Assembly (NCBI RefSeq): GCF_010448835.1
Contig: NZ_CP048409.1
Span: 4,133,501-4,197,500 of the forward strand
DNA from: Draconibacterium halophilum
GTDB taxonomy: Bacteria > Bacteroidota > Bacteroidia > Bacteroidales > Prolixibacteraceae
Reading direction: 5' to 3'
Length of the DNA stretch: 64,000 nt
Shown: in pieces, positions 15,649 to 25,257 of the stretch
Numbering within the stretch: the stretch's first letter is position 1
Layout of the letters: each line of letters begins with the position of its first letter
Notes under the pieces: model-generated
Told to the model about the DNA's origin: nothing
The model's input: only the letters and a program-made list of their open reading frames with translations
Database searches by the model: none
Made by a program: the position numbers and the translations under genes

Positions 15649-16740
15649 TCAGAGCATATTAATAGCATCCAGAGAAGCAAGTAGTATTACTGTGATAAAA
15701 ACAATGTTATAAATAAACGTGAGCGCGAAAAACTTTAGCACCACTTTACCCAGCGACTGTCCGTAAAATTTTTTGATGGCTATTATAATGTAAACCGGAA
15801 TAGATAATATTAGCATACCGCTAATTGTTCCGGTATTGTCCTCAAATAAAAGCTGCAAACCGATCAGGAAGGTTATCACTAAAAAAATAAAGGAATGGAT
15901 ATGAAAGGAGAATACCAGGTGACGCATGTAATTGTGCTTTCGCCGAATGTATATCAGCTTTAAGATCATTGCAAATAATGGCAGCAACAGGAAAAATGCA
16001 TACGAAATATATTTGAGTATTTTGGCCATGGTTGCTTCGGGAGAGCGCAACAACCGAATATTTTCCTGTAATTCGGCACGTTTTTCCGGATCGGTTTCAT
16101 CTTCCAACTCCTCCTGCATTTTATCGGCTTGTTTATTCAGTGCCAGCCTTATGTTACGCGCACCTCCCCAACTTCCCAAATCTATCTCATTTGCTGCTTT
16201 GCCAATACCAACACTATCTAATCGAATATTTGCCTTATCTAACACATCGTCCAATGCCTGCTTATCCTGTGGAGAAAGCTCTTTGTTTACCTCGTTAAAG
16301 ACAGAATCCGCTGCGACGACTGAACTCGAATCGAGACTAACTTTTGAGTCTTTCAAATCTGAATCTAAAATTGTTGACAGTCCACGATTGGTAACGATTT
16401 GTAACAAAAAGAAGAGAATAAAACTGACGAAAACAAAAATGCGAAATGGTGGAGTGTAACGTACTCTGCGTCCGGCAAAATATTCTTTGGTAAGAAATCC
16501 GGGGCGGGCAATCAAAGCAAAAAGGGTTTTAAAAAAGCGTGTGTCGAAAGCAAAAAAATCGCCCATGAAATTGTAAAAAATAAAACCAAAGGGTTTATCG
16601 TATTCTCTGACTGCCTGACCACAATTAGGGCAATAATGCCCCGAAAATGTTGTTCCGCAATTTAAACAATCAATATTAATGAGCCCGGCAGAATTTTCTT
16701 TCGACTTAAAACGCTCTTTCAATTTATACCACATGCTCAT
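15649..16740 (-). CDS. DUF3667 zinc-ribbon membrane protein
   Basis: A 363-aa protein of the Bacteroidota family DUF3667. The N-terminus has a zinc ribbon of two CxxC pairs (CLNC then CPNC, residues ~25-41). The diagnostic segment follows: FIFYNFMGDFFAFDTRFFKT, then RPGFLTKEYFAGRRVRY and PFRIFVFVSFILFFLL (TM1). A variable charged loop precedes several C-terminal TM helices. The function is unknown. Its start overlaps the end of the cvpA-like gene, so the two are co-transcribed. A Met two codons in is an alternative start. Confidence 0.87.
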   Translation of the reverse strand: MSMWYKLKERFKSKENSAGLINIDCLNCGTTFSGHYCPNCGQAVREYDKPFGFIFYNFMGDFFAFDTRFFKTLFALIARPGFLTKEYFAGRRVRYTPPFRIFVFVSFILFFLLQIVTNRGLSTILDSDLKDSKVSLDSSSVVAADSVFNEVNKELSPQDKQALDDVLDKANIRLDSVGIGKAANEIDLGSWGGARNIRLALNKQADKMQEELEDETDPEKRAELQENIRLLRSPEATMAKILKYISYAFFLLLPLFAMILKLIYIRRKHNYMRHLVFSFHIHSFIFLVITFLIGLQLLFEDNTGTISGMLILSIPVYIIIAIKKFYGQSLGKVVLKFFALTFIYNIVFITVILLASLDAINML

Positions 16741-17248
16741 AGTCCGGATTATCTTTCAAATCAATTTCCCATCCTTCTATAAACGGGAAAATTGATGGAG
16801 CCAACGATCGAATGGGTTCATACATTCTTGAATTTTGTTTGGCTTCGCGCGAAAGGATACGCACATCATCGTCGATCTTATCAAAAACAACCAAAATAAT
16901 ACTTAAAATCAGTGCCGACTTTAACACTCCAAAAATTAACCCGGCCAGTTTATTGGCGAAACCCAGCAAAACAGTTTCGGCTAATTTGCTCACCGTGCTG
17001 CCAACTATGTGTACCAATATAACAATGATCACGAAGGTTATTACAAACGAAATGATGTTCATGTGTTCCGAGTGCATATTAAAGTTCTCGATCAGAAAAT
17101 CGGTGGTAATGTGCGAAAACTTAATAGCTCCCCAAATCCCAAGAATTAGTGCAGCAATTGATGCTACCTCAGCAATTAGCCCTTTACTAAAACCATTTAT
17201 TGCTGCCAGTAACAACAAAATGCCTAAAACAATATCGATGTAATTCAT
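16724..17248 (-). CDS. CvpA family membrane protein
   Basis: A 174-aa polytopic protein with the CvpA/colicin V production signature: MNYIDIVLGILLLLAAINGF, then KGLIAEVASIAALILGIWGA, with four TM helices and a Gly-rich loop ahead of TM4 (ANKLAGLIFGVLKSALIL). CvpA proteins are inner-membrane and linked to envelope stress and bile resistance in other bacteria; the molecular role is unclear. The gene is upstream of and overlaps the DUF3667 gene by 17 bases. Confidence 0.88.
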   Translation of the reverse strand: MNYIDIVLGILLLLAAINGFSKGLIAEVASIAALILGIWGAIKFSHITTDFLIENFNMHSEHMNIISFVITFVIIVILVHIVGSTVSKLAETVLLGFANKLAGLIFGVLKSALILSIILVVFDKIDDDVRILSREAKQNSRMYEPIRSLAPSIFPFIEGWEIDLKDNPDYEHVV

Positions 17249-17619
17249 CTGTTTATAGTTGTTAATTATTTAAGCAAACAGTTGTAACTCCCATATTTTT
17301 AATCACTTGCAAATACTTTGAAAATATTCTCATGGTCGTTTCATACTATTAAAACTGTTAATTTTCAAAGGTAAAGTATATAACTTAATTTCTTTGGGTG
17401 TTAGGTTTACCCGAAACAATTTGCAGTGGTAAATATAAAAATTCGCAATCAGTATAAAAACCGATCAATCGGCCGACGAACAAATTTTATAGTTAAACGC
17501 CGCTAATTCAATAATTATTTTCTATTTCGTACAATAATTGGACGTTACAAGATGAATTTTGATTGTATTTTTGATACAATTATTCATAAATTTGGGAAAC
17601 ATAAAAATAAACGAAACGC
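17249..17619. other. divergent promoter region
   Basis: A 371-base AT-rich spacer between the divergent cvpA-like and acyl-amide synthetase genes. The only element seen is a -7 box TAAATTTG at 17587-17594 (+ strand), 25 bases before the ATG at 17620. No repeat or small gene was recognised. Confidence 0.4.
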
Positions 17620-19140
17620 ATGCCTCTACTAAATTCAGTTATTAAGTGGGTAAATATAAAACGCAACTACCAAATCCAATATTACCGCGAATATCCACAT
17701 GAAATTCAAAACGAAACTTTATTCAGCCTCCTCAAAAGAGCAAAAGATACTGAATGGGGCAAAGCGCATAATTTTGAAAATATTACATCGCACGAAGCGT
17801 TTAAAAAGGCCATCCCTTTGCAAACCTACGACGATGTAAAACCCTATATCGACCGGTTGCGCCAGGGAGAAAAAAACGTGCTTTGGCCGGGTGAAGTAAA
17901 ATGGTTTGCCAAATCGAGTGGTACCACCAGCGATAAAAGCAAGTTTATTCCGGTTACAGAGGAGGCATTGGAAGATTGTCATTTGCGCGGTCCTAAAGAT
18001 GTTTTTGCTCAGTACATTACCGCACATCCCGATTCGAAGGTTTTAAGAGGGAAAATACTGACTTTGGGAGGTAGCCACCAGGTAAGTAGTTTTAATGACA
18101 CTTCCTTTCATGGCGATTTGTCGGCAATAATGATCGAGAACGAACCGTTTTGGTCGGACCTGTTTAGAACACCAACGGCAGAGATTGCCCTGATTGAAGA
18201 ATTTGAAGAAAAAGTAGAAAAGATAATCGATACCACCCTCGACCAGAATGTTACAGCTTTTGCAGGCGTTCCGTCGTGGTACCTGGTACTTTTTAAACGT
18301 ATACTGGAAAAAACCGGCAAATCGAACCTCTTGGAAGTGTGGCCTAACCTTGAGGTATTTGCCCATGGCGGCGTAAATTTTGAGCCGTATCGCGAGCAAT
18401 ACCGAAAAATTATCCCTTCGGCACAAATGCACTATGTTGATACATATAATGCTTCGGAAGGATTTTTTGCAATACAAGACAGCGAACACCAGGACGATAT
18501 GTTGCTGATGCTCGACTACGGTATTTACTACGAATTTATTCCCATGTCGGAATTTGGCATTAAAAATCCCACTGTAATCAATCTTGAAGATGTTGAGCTG
18601 GATGAAAATTATGCCCTGGTAATTTCTACCAATGCCGGTTTGTGGCGTTATGTAATTGGCGATACCATAAAATTTACCTGCAAATACCCGTTTAAAATTA
18701 AAGTAACCGGACGTACCAAACATTTTATTAATGCCTTTGGCGAGGAGCTTATTATCGACAATGCTGAACAAGCCCTAAAAATTGCCTGCCAGCACACCGG
18801 AGCAATTGTGAACGAATACACAGCAGGGCCGGTATTTATTGACGACGACCAAAAGGGAGCGCACCAGTGGATTATTGAATTTGCAAAAGCGCCAAAAGAC
18901 ATCGATCATTTTAATCAGATACTGGACAATTCGTTAAAGACACTGAACTCGGACTACGAAGCCAAACGCCATAAAAATATGACACTTGAAATGCTGCATC
19001 TTACGGTTGCCCCAAAAGGCACTTTCTACAACTGGATGAAACAACGCGGCAAGGTTGGCGGGCAAAACAAAATTCCGCGCCTGGCCAATAACCGAAAATA
19101 TCTGGATGAACTTATGAACATTCTGGGGGCCGACAGGTAA
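17620..19140 (+). CDS. GH3 auxin-responsive-family acyl-acid amido synthetase
   Basis: A 506-aa adenylate-forming enzyme of the GH3 (auxin-responsive promoter) family, not a glycosidase. The ATP-binding P-loop-like segment KSSGTTSDKSKFIP is at ~105-118. The adenylate motif YNASEGFFAIQ is at ~281-291. The hinge LWRYVIGDTIKFT leads into a C-terminal domain holding GRTKHFINAFGEEL. In plants this family conjugates amino acids to jasmonate or auxin. In Bacteroidota the substrate is unknown, but formation of N-acyl amino acids is a reasonable guess. It is followed after 37 bases by a deoxynucleoside kinase. Confidence 0.87.
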   Translation: MPLLNSVIKWVNIKRNYQIQYYREYPHEIQNETLFSLLKRAKDTEWGKAHNFENITSHEAFKKAIPLQTYDDVKPYIDRLRQGEKNVLWPGEVKWFAKSSGTTSDKSKFIPVTEEALEDCHLRGPKDVFAQYITAHPDSKVLRGKILTLGGSHQVSSFNDTSFHGDLSAIMIENEPFWSDLFRTPTAEIALIEEFEEKVEKIIDTTLDQNVTAFAGVPSWYLVLFKRILEKTGKSNLLEVWPNLEVFAHGGVNFEPYREQYRKIIPSAQMHYVDTYNASEGFFAIQDSEHQDDMLLMLDYGIYYEFIPMSEFGIKNPTVINLEDVELDENYALVISTNAGLWRYVIGDTIKFTCKYPFKIKVTGRTKHFINAFGEELIIDNAEQALKIACQHTGAIVNEYTAGPVFIDDDQKGAHQWIIEFAKAPKDIDHFNQILDNSLKTLNSDYEAKRHKNMTLEMLHLTVAPKGTFYNWMKQRGKVGGQNKIPRLANNRKYLDELMNILGADR

Positions 19141-19177
19141 TTTTTTTATACTTTAGAACTTCAAAAAATAATTGAAT

Positions 19178-19792
19178 ATGCACATTGCAATAGCGGGAAA
19201 TATTGGTGCCGGAAAAACAACATTGAGCGAACTTTTGGCGAAACACTATAAATGGACCCCCCATTACGAAGACGTAGACGAAAATCCTTATTTGAATGAT
19301 TTTTATAACGACATGCAGCGCTGGTCGTTTAACCTGCAGATTTATTTCCTGAACTCGCGTTTTAAGCAGATTATTGATATCCGCAAGTCGGGAAAAACAA
19401 TTATACAAGACCGTACAATTTACGAGGATGCCGAGATTTTTGCTCCCAACCTGCATGCCATGGGACTGATGGGCACCCGCGACTTCAATAATTACAAATC
19501 GTTGTTCGACCTGATGGCTAGTCTTATTCAACCACCCGATTTGCTGATTTATTTACGCGCATCGATTCCTACGCTGGTTAACCAAATTCAGAAACGGGGC
19601 CGCGAGTATGAAAACTCCATCCGACTGGATTATTTAAAACAGCTGAACGAACGTTACGAGACTTGGGTTAATGGGTATAAAATGGGAAAAATACTGGTGA
19701 TAAATGTTGATGACCTTGATATTACGACCAAACCTGAAGACCTGAGTTATATAATCGATAAAATTGATGCGCAGATACACGGGTTATTCTAA
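19178..19792 (+). CDS. deoxynucleoside kinase (dNK family)
   Basis: Phosphorylates deoxynucleosides for dNTP salvage. The P-loop is AIAGNIGAGKTT at residues ~4-15. The family-specific ERS/DRS-type block appears as QDRTIYEDAEIFA, and the lid arginines lie in QIQKRGREYENSIRL. At 204 aa it is the short bacterial dGK/dAK/dCK type; specificity is not evident. The ATG at 19178 is used; the TTG six bases earlier is less likely. The transcript ends in the palindromic element at 19816. Confidence 0.9.
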   Translation: MHIAIAGNIGAGKTTLSELLAKHYKWTPHYEDVDENPYLNDFYNDMQRWSFNLQIYFLNSRFKQIIDIRKSGKTIIQDRTIYEDAEIFAPNLHAMGLMGTRDFNNYKSLFDLMASLIQPPDLLIYLRASIPTLVNQIQKRGREYENSIRLDYLKQLNERYETWVNGYKMGKILVINVDDLDITTKPEDLSYIIDKIDAQIHGLF

Positions 19793-19815
19793 AATAAAAG
19801 CTTAGAAAGAAAATA

Positions 19816-19892
19816 AAAACTGTCATTTCGAAGGAAGAATGATTGAGAAATCTGTTACAGATTTCTCGCTTCGCCCGGAATGACAGTTTTTT
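19816..19892. repeat. palindromic intergenic repeat, best copy, acting as terminator
   Basis: AAAACTGTCATT pairs with AATGACAGTTTT, followed by a T-run. The inner arms GAGAAATCT and AGATTTCTC close on a GTTAC loop. The element sits between the convergent kinase genes and, with flanking A and T tracts, should terminate both. Degenerate relatives are at 362-449 and 1333-1363. Confidence 0.7.
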
Positions 19893-19905
19893 TATGCTTT
19901 AACTC

Positions 19906-20039
19906 TACCCCTCACCCTTCGGGAGCTCCCCTTAAAAAGGGAGCAAGTACTTAATGGTTTTATACTTTACATCAATGTCGCTTGCATAGCCTTACAACTG
20001 TTTCCCCTCGCGAGGGAAATGGCTACAGCCAAAGGGGTC
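19906..20039. repeat. ~135-bp dispersed repeat, copy A
   Basis: The ends are TACCCCTCACCC and CCAAAGGGGTC, weak inverted repeats of each other. Inside are two hairpins, GCTCCC/GGGAGC and TTTCCCCTCGCGAGGGAAA, and the word TGGCTACAGCCAAAGGGG. The reverse complement at 26373-26509 matches along its whole length (conserved TTTACATCAA and TGTTTCCCCTC blocks). It contains no coding sequence and resembles a MITE or other non-autonomous element. Confidence 0.75.
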
Positions 20040-20067
20040 GGGAAAAGAATTTCTTTAAAACACTTAA

Positions 20068-21063
20068 TTAGCCAACAATCTTTTCAATTTCAGCTAGTAA
20101 TTCCGGCCACTGTTCATCGGGCAGGTTTGGCCCCATCACTTCCACTACTTTTCCTGAAACGAGTGCGGCAATCATTCCACATTTCTCCAGGTCGTAGCCT
20201 TTTGTAAGCCCATAGAAAAATCCGGCGGCATAAGCATCGCCGGCACCTGTGGTATCCAGTGCTTTGGCAGGAATAACACCAACACGAGCCACGGTATCGC
20301 CTTGTTTTATCATCGAGCCATCTTTACCCACTTTTACAACCGCAATTTTATTGCCTTTAGCGATTTCGTGTAAGGCCGCTTCCGGATCCAGTCCGGTGTA
20401 TGATTTGGCTTCCTCTTCGTTGGCAAAAACAATGTCGACATAATCCCTGATCAGGTCTTTCAGAAAATCGAGATTGGCGTCTACCACATTAAAGCTCGAC
20501 AGATCGACAGCGATTTTTACACCGGCTTTTTTTGCAGCCACCGCACAAGCTTTTATCAGGTCGTGATTAAAAACCAAATACCCTTCGATGTAAACATATT
20601 GGTAGCCCTGAAACAATTCCTCCGTAACTTCCCCTGGAAGCATTTCGGCAGCGGCACCCAGGTAAGTTGCCATGGTACGCTCGGAGTCGGGACTTACCAG
20701 ACCCATTACTCTTCCGGTAGCATTTTCACTCTGGAATAAGTGTGTTTTTACACCTCGTTTTTCGAAGTCGTTGCGAAAAAGATCGCCCAATTCATCGCGG
20801 CCAATTTTTCCCATATAACCGGCATTGCCGCCAAGGTTAGCCAAAGCGCGAATAGAATTGGCAACCGATCCTCCGGTAGCCAGCTCGCTGTTTTCAGAAT
20901 AAGTGGCATCGAATATTATTTTCGACTGATTGGCGTCAACCAGTGTCATACTGCCGCGTGGCAAGCCAAAATTTTCGAGTAGCGTATCGCTTTCCAAAAC
21001 CGAGATCACATCAACCAAAGCATTGCCCATGCCCAGTACTGCAGGAATATTTTGTTTTGTCAT
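20068..21063 (-). CDS. PfkB-family carbohydrate/adenosine kinase
   Basis: A ribokinase-superfamily kinase of 331 aa. PfkB signature 1 is seen as GGSVANSIRALANLGG then GYMGKIGRDELG (~62-95). The catalytic signature DTTGAGDAYAAGFFYGL (~267-283) provides the Asp base and anion hole. The N-terminus, GMGNALVDVI, and the overall length match Bacteroidota adenosine kinase-like proteins, so adenosine salvage is the likely role, though sugar kinases of this superfamily look similar. It is convergent with the dNK gene and divergent from the GH3 glycosidase. Confidence 0.88.
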   Translation of the reverse strand: MTKQNIPAVLGMGNALVDVISVLESDTLLENFGLPRGSMTLVDANQSKIIFDATYSENSELATGGSVANSIRALANLGGNAGYMGKIGRDELGDLFRNDFEKRGVKTHLFQSENATGRVMGLVSPDSERTMATYLGAAAEMLPGEVTEELFQGYQYVYIEGYLVFNHDLIKACAVAAKKAGVKIAVDLSSFNVVDANLDFLKDLIRDYVDIVFANEEEAKSYTGLDPEAALHEIAKGNKIAVVKVGKDGSMIKQGDTVARVGVIPAKALDTTGAGDAYAAGFFYGLTKGYDLEKCGMIAALVSGKVVEVMGPNLPDEQWPELLAEIEKIVG

Positions 21064-21305
21064 TCTTTTACTATTTTAAGCGCCGCAAATATCAGCATTT
21101 TTATCGAGCTGCGAAAACAAACCATCCACCTGGAAAATTCAATATATTCACTTAAATAATATGGCACCGAACAATTATTTCAGTTCATTCATTTCTTTTT
21201 GTTACTTTTACAATATGAAATGTTAAAATTGACGGTTGCAAATGAAAAACACACTATTTTGTGTCCTTTACAGAAGCTAATATATACTATAAATCGAAAT
21301 AAATT

Positions 21306-23588
21306 ATGAACTTCAAGATCACGATTGTCATGCTTCTTGCAGTATTGCTTGGGGCATGTACACAAAAATCTCCACAAACAAAATCTTTTACCTCATCGTT
21401 ACTTCAGTACGATGAACAAATTGACGGTATCATTTCGCAAATGACACTGGATGAAAAAGTAAACATGATGCACGGAAAATTCATGTTTGTATCGGCCGGC
21501 GTTGAGCGCCTGGGTATTGCCGACATAGTTTATGCTGATGGGCCGTTTGGTATTCGTGAGGAAATGGAACCCAAAAGCTGGGCTCCGCTTGGCTGGGAAA
21601 ACGACAAAGCCACTTTCTTCCCTACCGGGTCGGCACTGGCAGCTACCTGGAGTCCGGAGCTGGCTTATGCCTACGGAACAGGAATGGCCAAAGAAGCCCG
21701 CTTGCGGGGTAAAGATGTAATTCTGGGGCCAGCCATTAATATTCAGCGAATTCCTACAGGTGGACGTACTTACGAGTACATGAGCGAGGATCCATTCCTG
21801 AGCTCGCAACTGGCAGTACAATACACAAAAGGAGCGCAAGACAATGGCGTTGCAGCCTGTTTAAAACACTATGCTTTGAACAACCAGGAGAACAACCGGG
21901 GAACCGTTAACGTGATTATTGGCGAGCGTGCCATGCGCGAGATTTACCTGCCACCTTTTAAAGCAGCTGTGCGGGAAGCAGATGCGTACAGTGTAATGTC
22001 GGCTTACAACAAAGTAAACGGTTGGTGGTGTGCCGAGAACGATGTGCTGCTGAACCAGATTCTTCGCGACGAATGGGGCTTCGGCGGTTTTGTGGTGTCA
22101 GACTGGAATGGAACACACTCTACCGTGGAATCGGTAAAACACGGACTGAACGTTGAAATGCCCGACAGCAAATATTTGGGCGAAGCTTTGCTCGACTCGG
22201 TAAAAGCCGGTGCGGTTTCGGAAGAAGTAATCGACCAGCGTGTACGCGAAATTTTGCGTGTTCGTTTGGCAATTGATCCAATTCCGGCAGAAGAAGCTAA
22301 CCAGGTGGTTACGTCGCAACCCGAAAGTCAGCAAATTGCTTATGAGATGGCTTGTAAATCGGTAGTTCTGCTGAAAAACGAAGGCATCCTTCCACTCGAC
22401 TTAAGCAAAAAACCATTAATTGCTGTAATTGGCGAAAATGCTGTTCGCGAAATGGGAAGCGGCGGTATTGGTGCAGGCGTAAAAACGCTGTACGAGGTTA
22501 CTCCGCTTGAAGGTCTGAAAAACAAAATTGGCGACAAAGCCGAAATTCAATATGCCCAGGGTTATGTTCCGGTGGAACTGGATTACGCGCGTATTTTCGG
22601 GGCCAAATCGCAGGAGGATATTGACCGCGAGGATAAAGAGAAAGCAATTCTGAACAAAAAATTAAATAAAGAGGCAGTTGCACTGGCCGCCAAAGCCGAT
22701 ATTGTGCTTTTTATTGGTGGCGACAACCGTGCTGTGGAAACCGAAGCCAACGACCGCGAAAACATCTTCCTGCCATCGGGACAGGATGATTTGGTGAATC
22801 AAATAAGTGCAGTAAACAAGAATATAGTTACCGTCCTGGTAAGCGGTGCGCCCAACGACCTGAACACCGTAAAACCGGTATCGAAAGCCTTGTTGCAATC
22901 GTGGTTTAACGGTACCGAAGGTGGAAATGCACTGGCTGACATTTTGATTGGTAATATTTCGCCAAGCGGACGTTTGCCATTTACACTGCCCATTAAACTC
23001 GAAGATTCGCCGGCTTACGCGCTGGGCAACTACCCGCAAGGGACCAAAAAAGGTGATATTTTTGTTGACCTTGTTGACGAGAAAGAATCGGAAGCACACG
23101 CAGCCGACGGCAACCGGGAGAACGACCCGAACACAGCTTACTATTCAGAAGAATCGCTGGTGGGCTACCGCTGGTTCGATACTAAAAACAAACCGGTAAT
23201 GTATCCGTTTGGTTACGGTTTATCGTACACCGATTTTAGCTATGCCGATTTGAATACGACACAGGAAAGTTATGGTGCTGACGAAACCATCTCGCTGTCG
23301 TTTAACCTGAGTAACACAGGCGGTATGGCTGCCGAAGAAGTGGTTCAGGTGTATGTACACCGCATTAATCCATCGGTTGAATGGCCGTTTAAAGAACTGA
23401 AAGCTTTTACCCGCGTAGAACTCGATCCGGGCAAAAGCAAAAGTGTAACACTGAGAATTCCGGTTGAAGACCTGCAATACTGGAACGAAGAAAACCAAGC
23501 ATGGGACAACGACCTTTGCGATATTGATTTGCTGGTTGGTGCCTCATCTGGTGATATCCGTTTAAAGAAACAGATTTCGCTTAAATAA
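21306..23588 (+). CDS. GH3 family beta-glycosidase, lipoprotein
   Basis: A 760-aa BglX-like beta-glucosidase/beta-xylosidase. The N-terminus is a lipoprotein signal with lipobox LGAC (Cys18), so it is membrane-anchored in the periplasm or outer membrane. The GH3 N-terminal barrel carries the substrate-binding KHYALNNQENNRG and the nucleophile in GFVVSDWNG (Asp266). The alpha/beta sandwich domain (~350-590) contains LIAVIGENA and FIGGDNRAVETEANDR, the usual site of the acid/base Glu. A fibronectin-III-like domain closes the protein from ~640. The first gene of a cluster with an MFS transporter and a GH53 galactanase, it probably trims oligosaccharides released by GH53, but a perfect GC-rich terminator separates it from them. 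Confidence 0.93.
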   Translation: MNFKITIVMLLAVLLGACTQKSPQTKSFTSSLLQYDEQIDGIISQMTLDEKVNMMHGKFMFVSAGVERLGIADIVYADGPFGIREEMEPKSWAPLGWENDKATFFPTGSALAATWSPELAYAYGTGMAKEARLRGKDVILGPAINIQRIPTGGRTYEYMSEDPFLSSQLAVQYTKGAQDNGVAACLKHYALNNQENNRGTVNVIIGERAMREIYLPPFKAAVREADAYSVMSAYNKVNGWWCAENDVLLNQILRDEWGFGGFVVSDWNGTHSTVESVKHGLNVEMPDSKYLGEALLDSVKAGAVSEEVIDQRVREILRVRLAIDPIPAEEANQVVTSQPESQQIAYEMACKSVVLLKNEGILPLDLSKKPLIAVIGENAVREMGSGGIGAGVKTLYEVTPLEGLKNKIGDKAEIQYAQGYVPVELDYARIFGAKSQEDIDREDKEKAILNKKLNKEAVALAAKADIVLFIGGDNRAVETEANDRENIFLPSGQDDLVNQISAVNKNIVTVLVSGAPNDLNTVKPVSKALLQSWFNGTEGGNALADILIGNISPSGRLPFTLPIKLEDSPAYALGNYPQGTKKGDIFVDLVDEKESEAHAADGNRENDPNTAYYSEESLVGYRWFDTKNKPVMYPFGYGLSYTDFSYADLNTTQESYGADETISLSFNLSNTGGMAAEEVVQVYVHRINPSVEWPFKELKAFTRVELDPGKSKSVTLRIPVEDLQYWNEENQAWDNDLCDIDLLVGASSGDIRLKKQISLK

Positions 23589-23646
23589 AACGGTTGACAG
23601 ACAGAAGTTCGAAGATGAATGTCATGTGTGGCTGAGAGCTAATATC

Positions 23647-23680
23647 AGTGTCATACTTCGACAACGCTCAGTATAACTGT
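23647..23680. repeat. CTTCGACAA-GCTCAG-type intergenic repeat
   Basis: The segment GTGTCATACTTCGACAACG then CTCAGTATAACT is an imperfect palindrome of a kind seen widely between bacterial genes. Only one copy was found in this window. Confidence 0.35.
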
Positions 23681-23768
23681 AAATAAAAAATAGTTATATC
23701 CTGAGGCAGAGCTGCAACCAACACTCTGCAGTTCCGCTAAAATAAAATAGTTCTCATAAATAGTTTTA

Positions 23769-23795
23769 AGCCCGGCTTTTGCCGGGTTTTTTTTG
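23769..23795 (+). terminator. Rho-independent terminator after GH3 glycosidase
   Basis: AGCCCGGC-TTTT-GCCGGG followed by eight T residues: a compact GC-rich stem with a four-base loop, the clearest intrinsic terminator in the window. Confidence 0.9.
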
Positions 23796-23887
23796 GATAA
23801 TACCGTACCCCTGCAAACCATAATTCCATTTTGCTGTTATACGAGTGATAAATCCCACCAAAAAAAGTTGACCAAAGTAAACCAAGT

Positions 23888-25189
23888 ATGTTTGAAAGAC
23901 TTTACCGCTACTTGAATAAAGAAGACCAGCAACGTGTTTGTACCGACATTACTGAAGAGGCTTGCAAACATGCTCCCCGTAATTTCTTTTTACAAATATT
24001 CAGCAATGTATTTACCCAATTTGGTGGTACGCTAAGCAACCCAAAAACGGTTTTAACCTGGCTCATGAGCTATGTGAGCGCACCAGTTTACCTTATCAGT
24101 TTAATTGTGCCGCTGCGCGAATCAGGATCGATGGTGCCCCAGGTATTTTTTGCACAGCTTATTCGTAAACATTCTATCCGAAAGTGGATTTGGGTAACTG
24201 GCGCTTTGCTACAGTTTTTAGCCATAGCGTCTATTGGTTTAATTGCCTTAAATTTTAAAAGCGTAACTGCCGGATGGTTGATTGTGGCAGCGGTTGTATT
24301 GTTTAGTTTATCAAGAAGTATGAGTTCGCTGACCTCAAAAGACATAATGGGAAAAACCATCCCCAAAACACGGCGAGGACGATTAAAAGGTTATTCTGTC
24401 TCTGTTTCGGGAGTGTTGGTGCTGGCAGCAGGTCTTTTTATGTTATATCAGTCGCAAAACAATGCAACTATAAGCTTTTATACCACTATCATCTTTTTTG
24501 CCGCTTCAACCTGGCTTGTGGCTGCAGTTATTTATTCAAGAATAAAAGAATTTCCGAGTAAAATTAAAAAGGAAGAGGATGATAAATACGGCATATTGTC
24601 GAGTTTTGCTCTATTAAAAACGGATAAGCATTTCCGGGACTTTATCTTGGCCCGTACCTTGTTGCTATGTACCGCGCTGTCGGCACCTTTTTACGTTATT
24701 CTGGCACAAGAGCATGTTGGCAAAGAAGCCTACTTACTCGGACTATTTATTATTGCCAAAGGAGTTGCATCTATCCTTAGTTCGCCAATTTGGGGCAGAT
24801 ATGCCGATAAGTCGAGCAAGAACATTATGGCTGCGGCGGTACTTATCGCTTCTTTTCTGGGTATTTTCATCTTTTTTACCATAACTTATTTCGATTCTTT
24901 ACGAAGTGCAAAATGGCTTTATCCTGTTGTCTTATTCATATTAGGAATTGCACACCAAGGGGTTCGTTTGGGCCGTAAAACGTATGTTATTGATATGGCC
25001 ACCGAAAACGAACGCACCAGCTATGTATCAGTTAGCAATACTGTAATCGGCATCATTCTTTTAATGGTGGGCGGGTTAAGTGCTCTGGTTTCGCTGTTGT
25101 CGGTTGAAGGAGTAATATTGCTGCTCTCGCTGCTTGGTTTAGTGGGTGCTTACAAAAGCTACAAACTTCCTAATGTTGAGAAAATATAA
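23888..25189 (+). CDS. MFS transporter
   Basis: A 433-aa inner-membrane major facilitator with about twelve hydrophobic segments. The inter-helix loops are conserved-looking (KTIPKTRRGRLKGYSVSVSG between TM4 and TM5, and WGRYADKSSKNIM in the second half, an MFS A-motif-like loop). The ~40-residue cytosolic N-terminus (RYLNKEDQQRVCTDITEEAC) is unusual. The substrate is not evident from sequence. The location between GH3 and GH53 enzymes suggests uptake of their product, but the terminator upstream and the 68-base gap before GH53 make only an MFS-GH53 transcript likely. Confidence 0.85.
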   Translation: MFERLYRYLNKEDQQRVCTDITEEACKHAPRNFFLQIFSNVFTQFGGTLSNPKTVLTWLMSYVSAPVYLISLIVPLRESGSMVPQVFFAQLIRKHSIRKWIWVTGALLQFLAIASIGLIALNFKSVTAGWLIVAAVVLFSLSRSMSSLTSKDIMGKTIPKTRRGRLKGYSVSVSGVLVLAAGLFMLYQSQNNATISFYTTIIFFAASTWLVAAVIYSRIKEFPSKIKKEEDDKYGILSSFALLKTDKHFRDFILARTLLLCTALSAPFYVILAQEHVGKEAYLLGLFIIAKGVASILSSPIWGRYADKSSKNIMAAAVLIASFLGIFIFFTITYFDSLRSAKWLYPVVLFILGIAHQGVRLGRKTYVIDMATENERTSYVSVSNTVIGIILLMVGGLSALVSLLSVEGVILLLSLLGLVGAYKSYKLPNVEKI

Positions 25190-25257
25190 CCGGATTTGAA
25201 GTTCTATTTTAACCTCTTAAAAGTATCTTTGACATACCGAAATAAGAATTAGAATAG

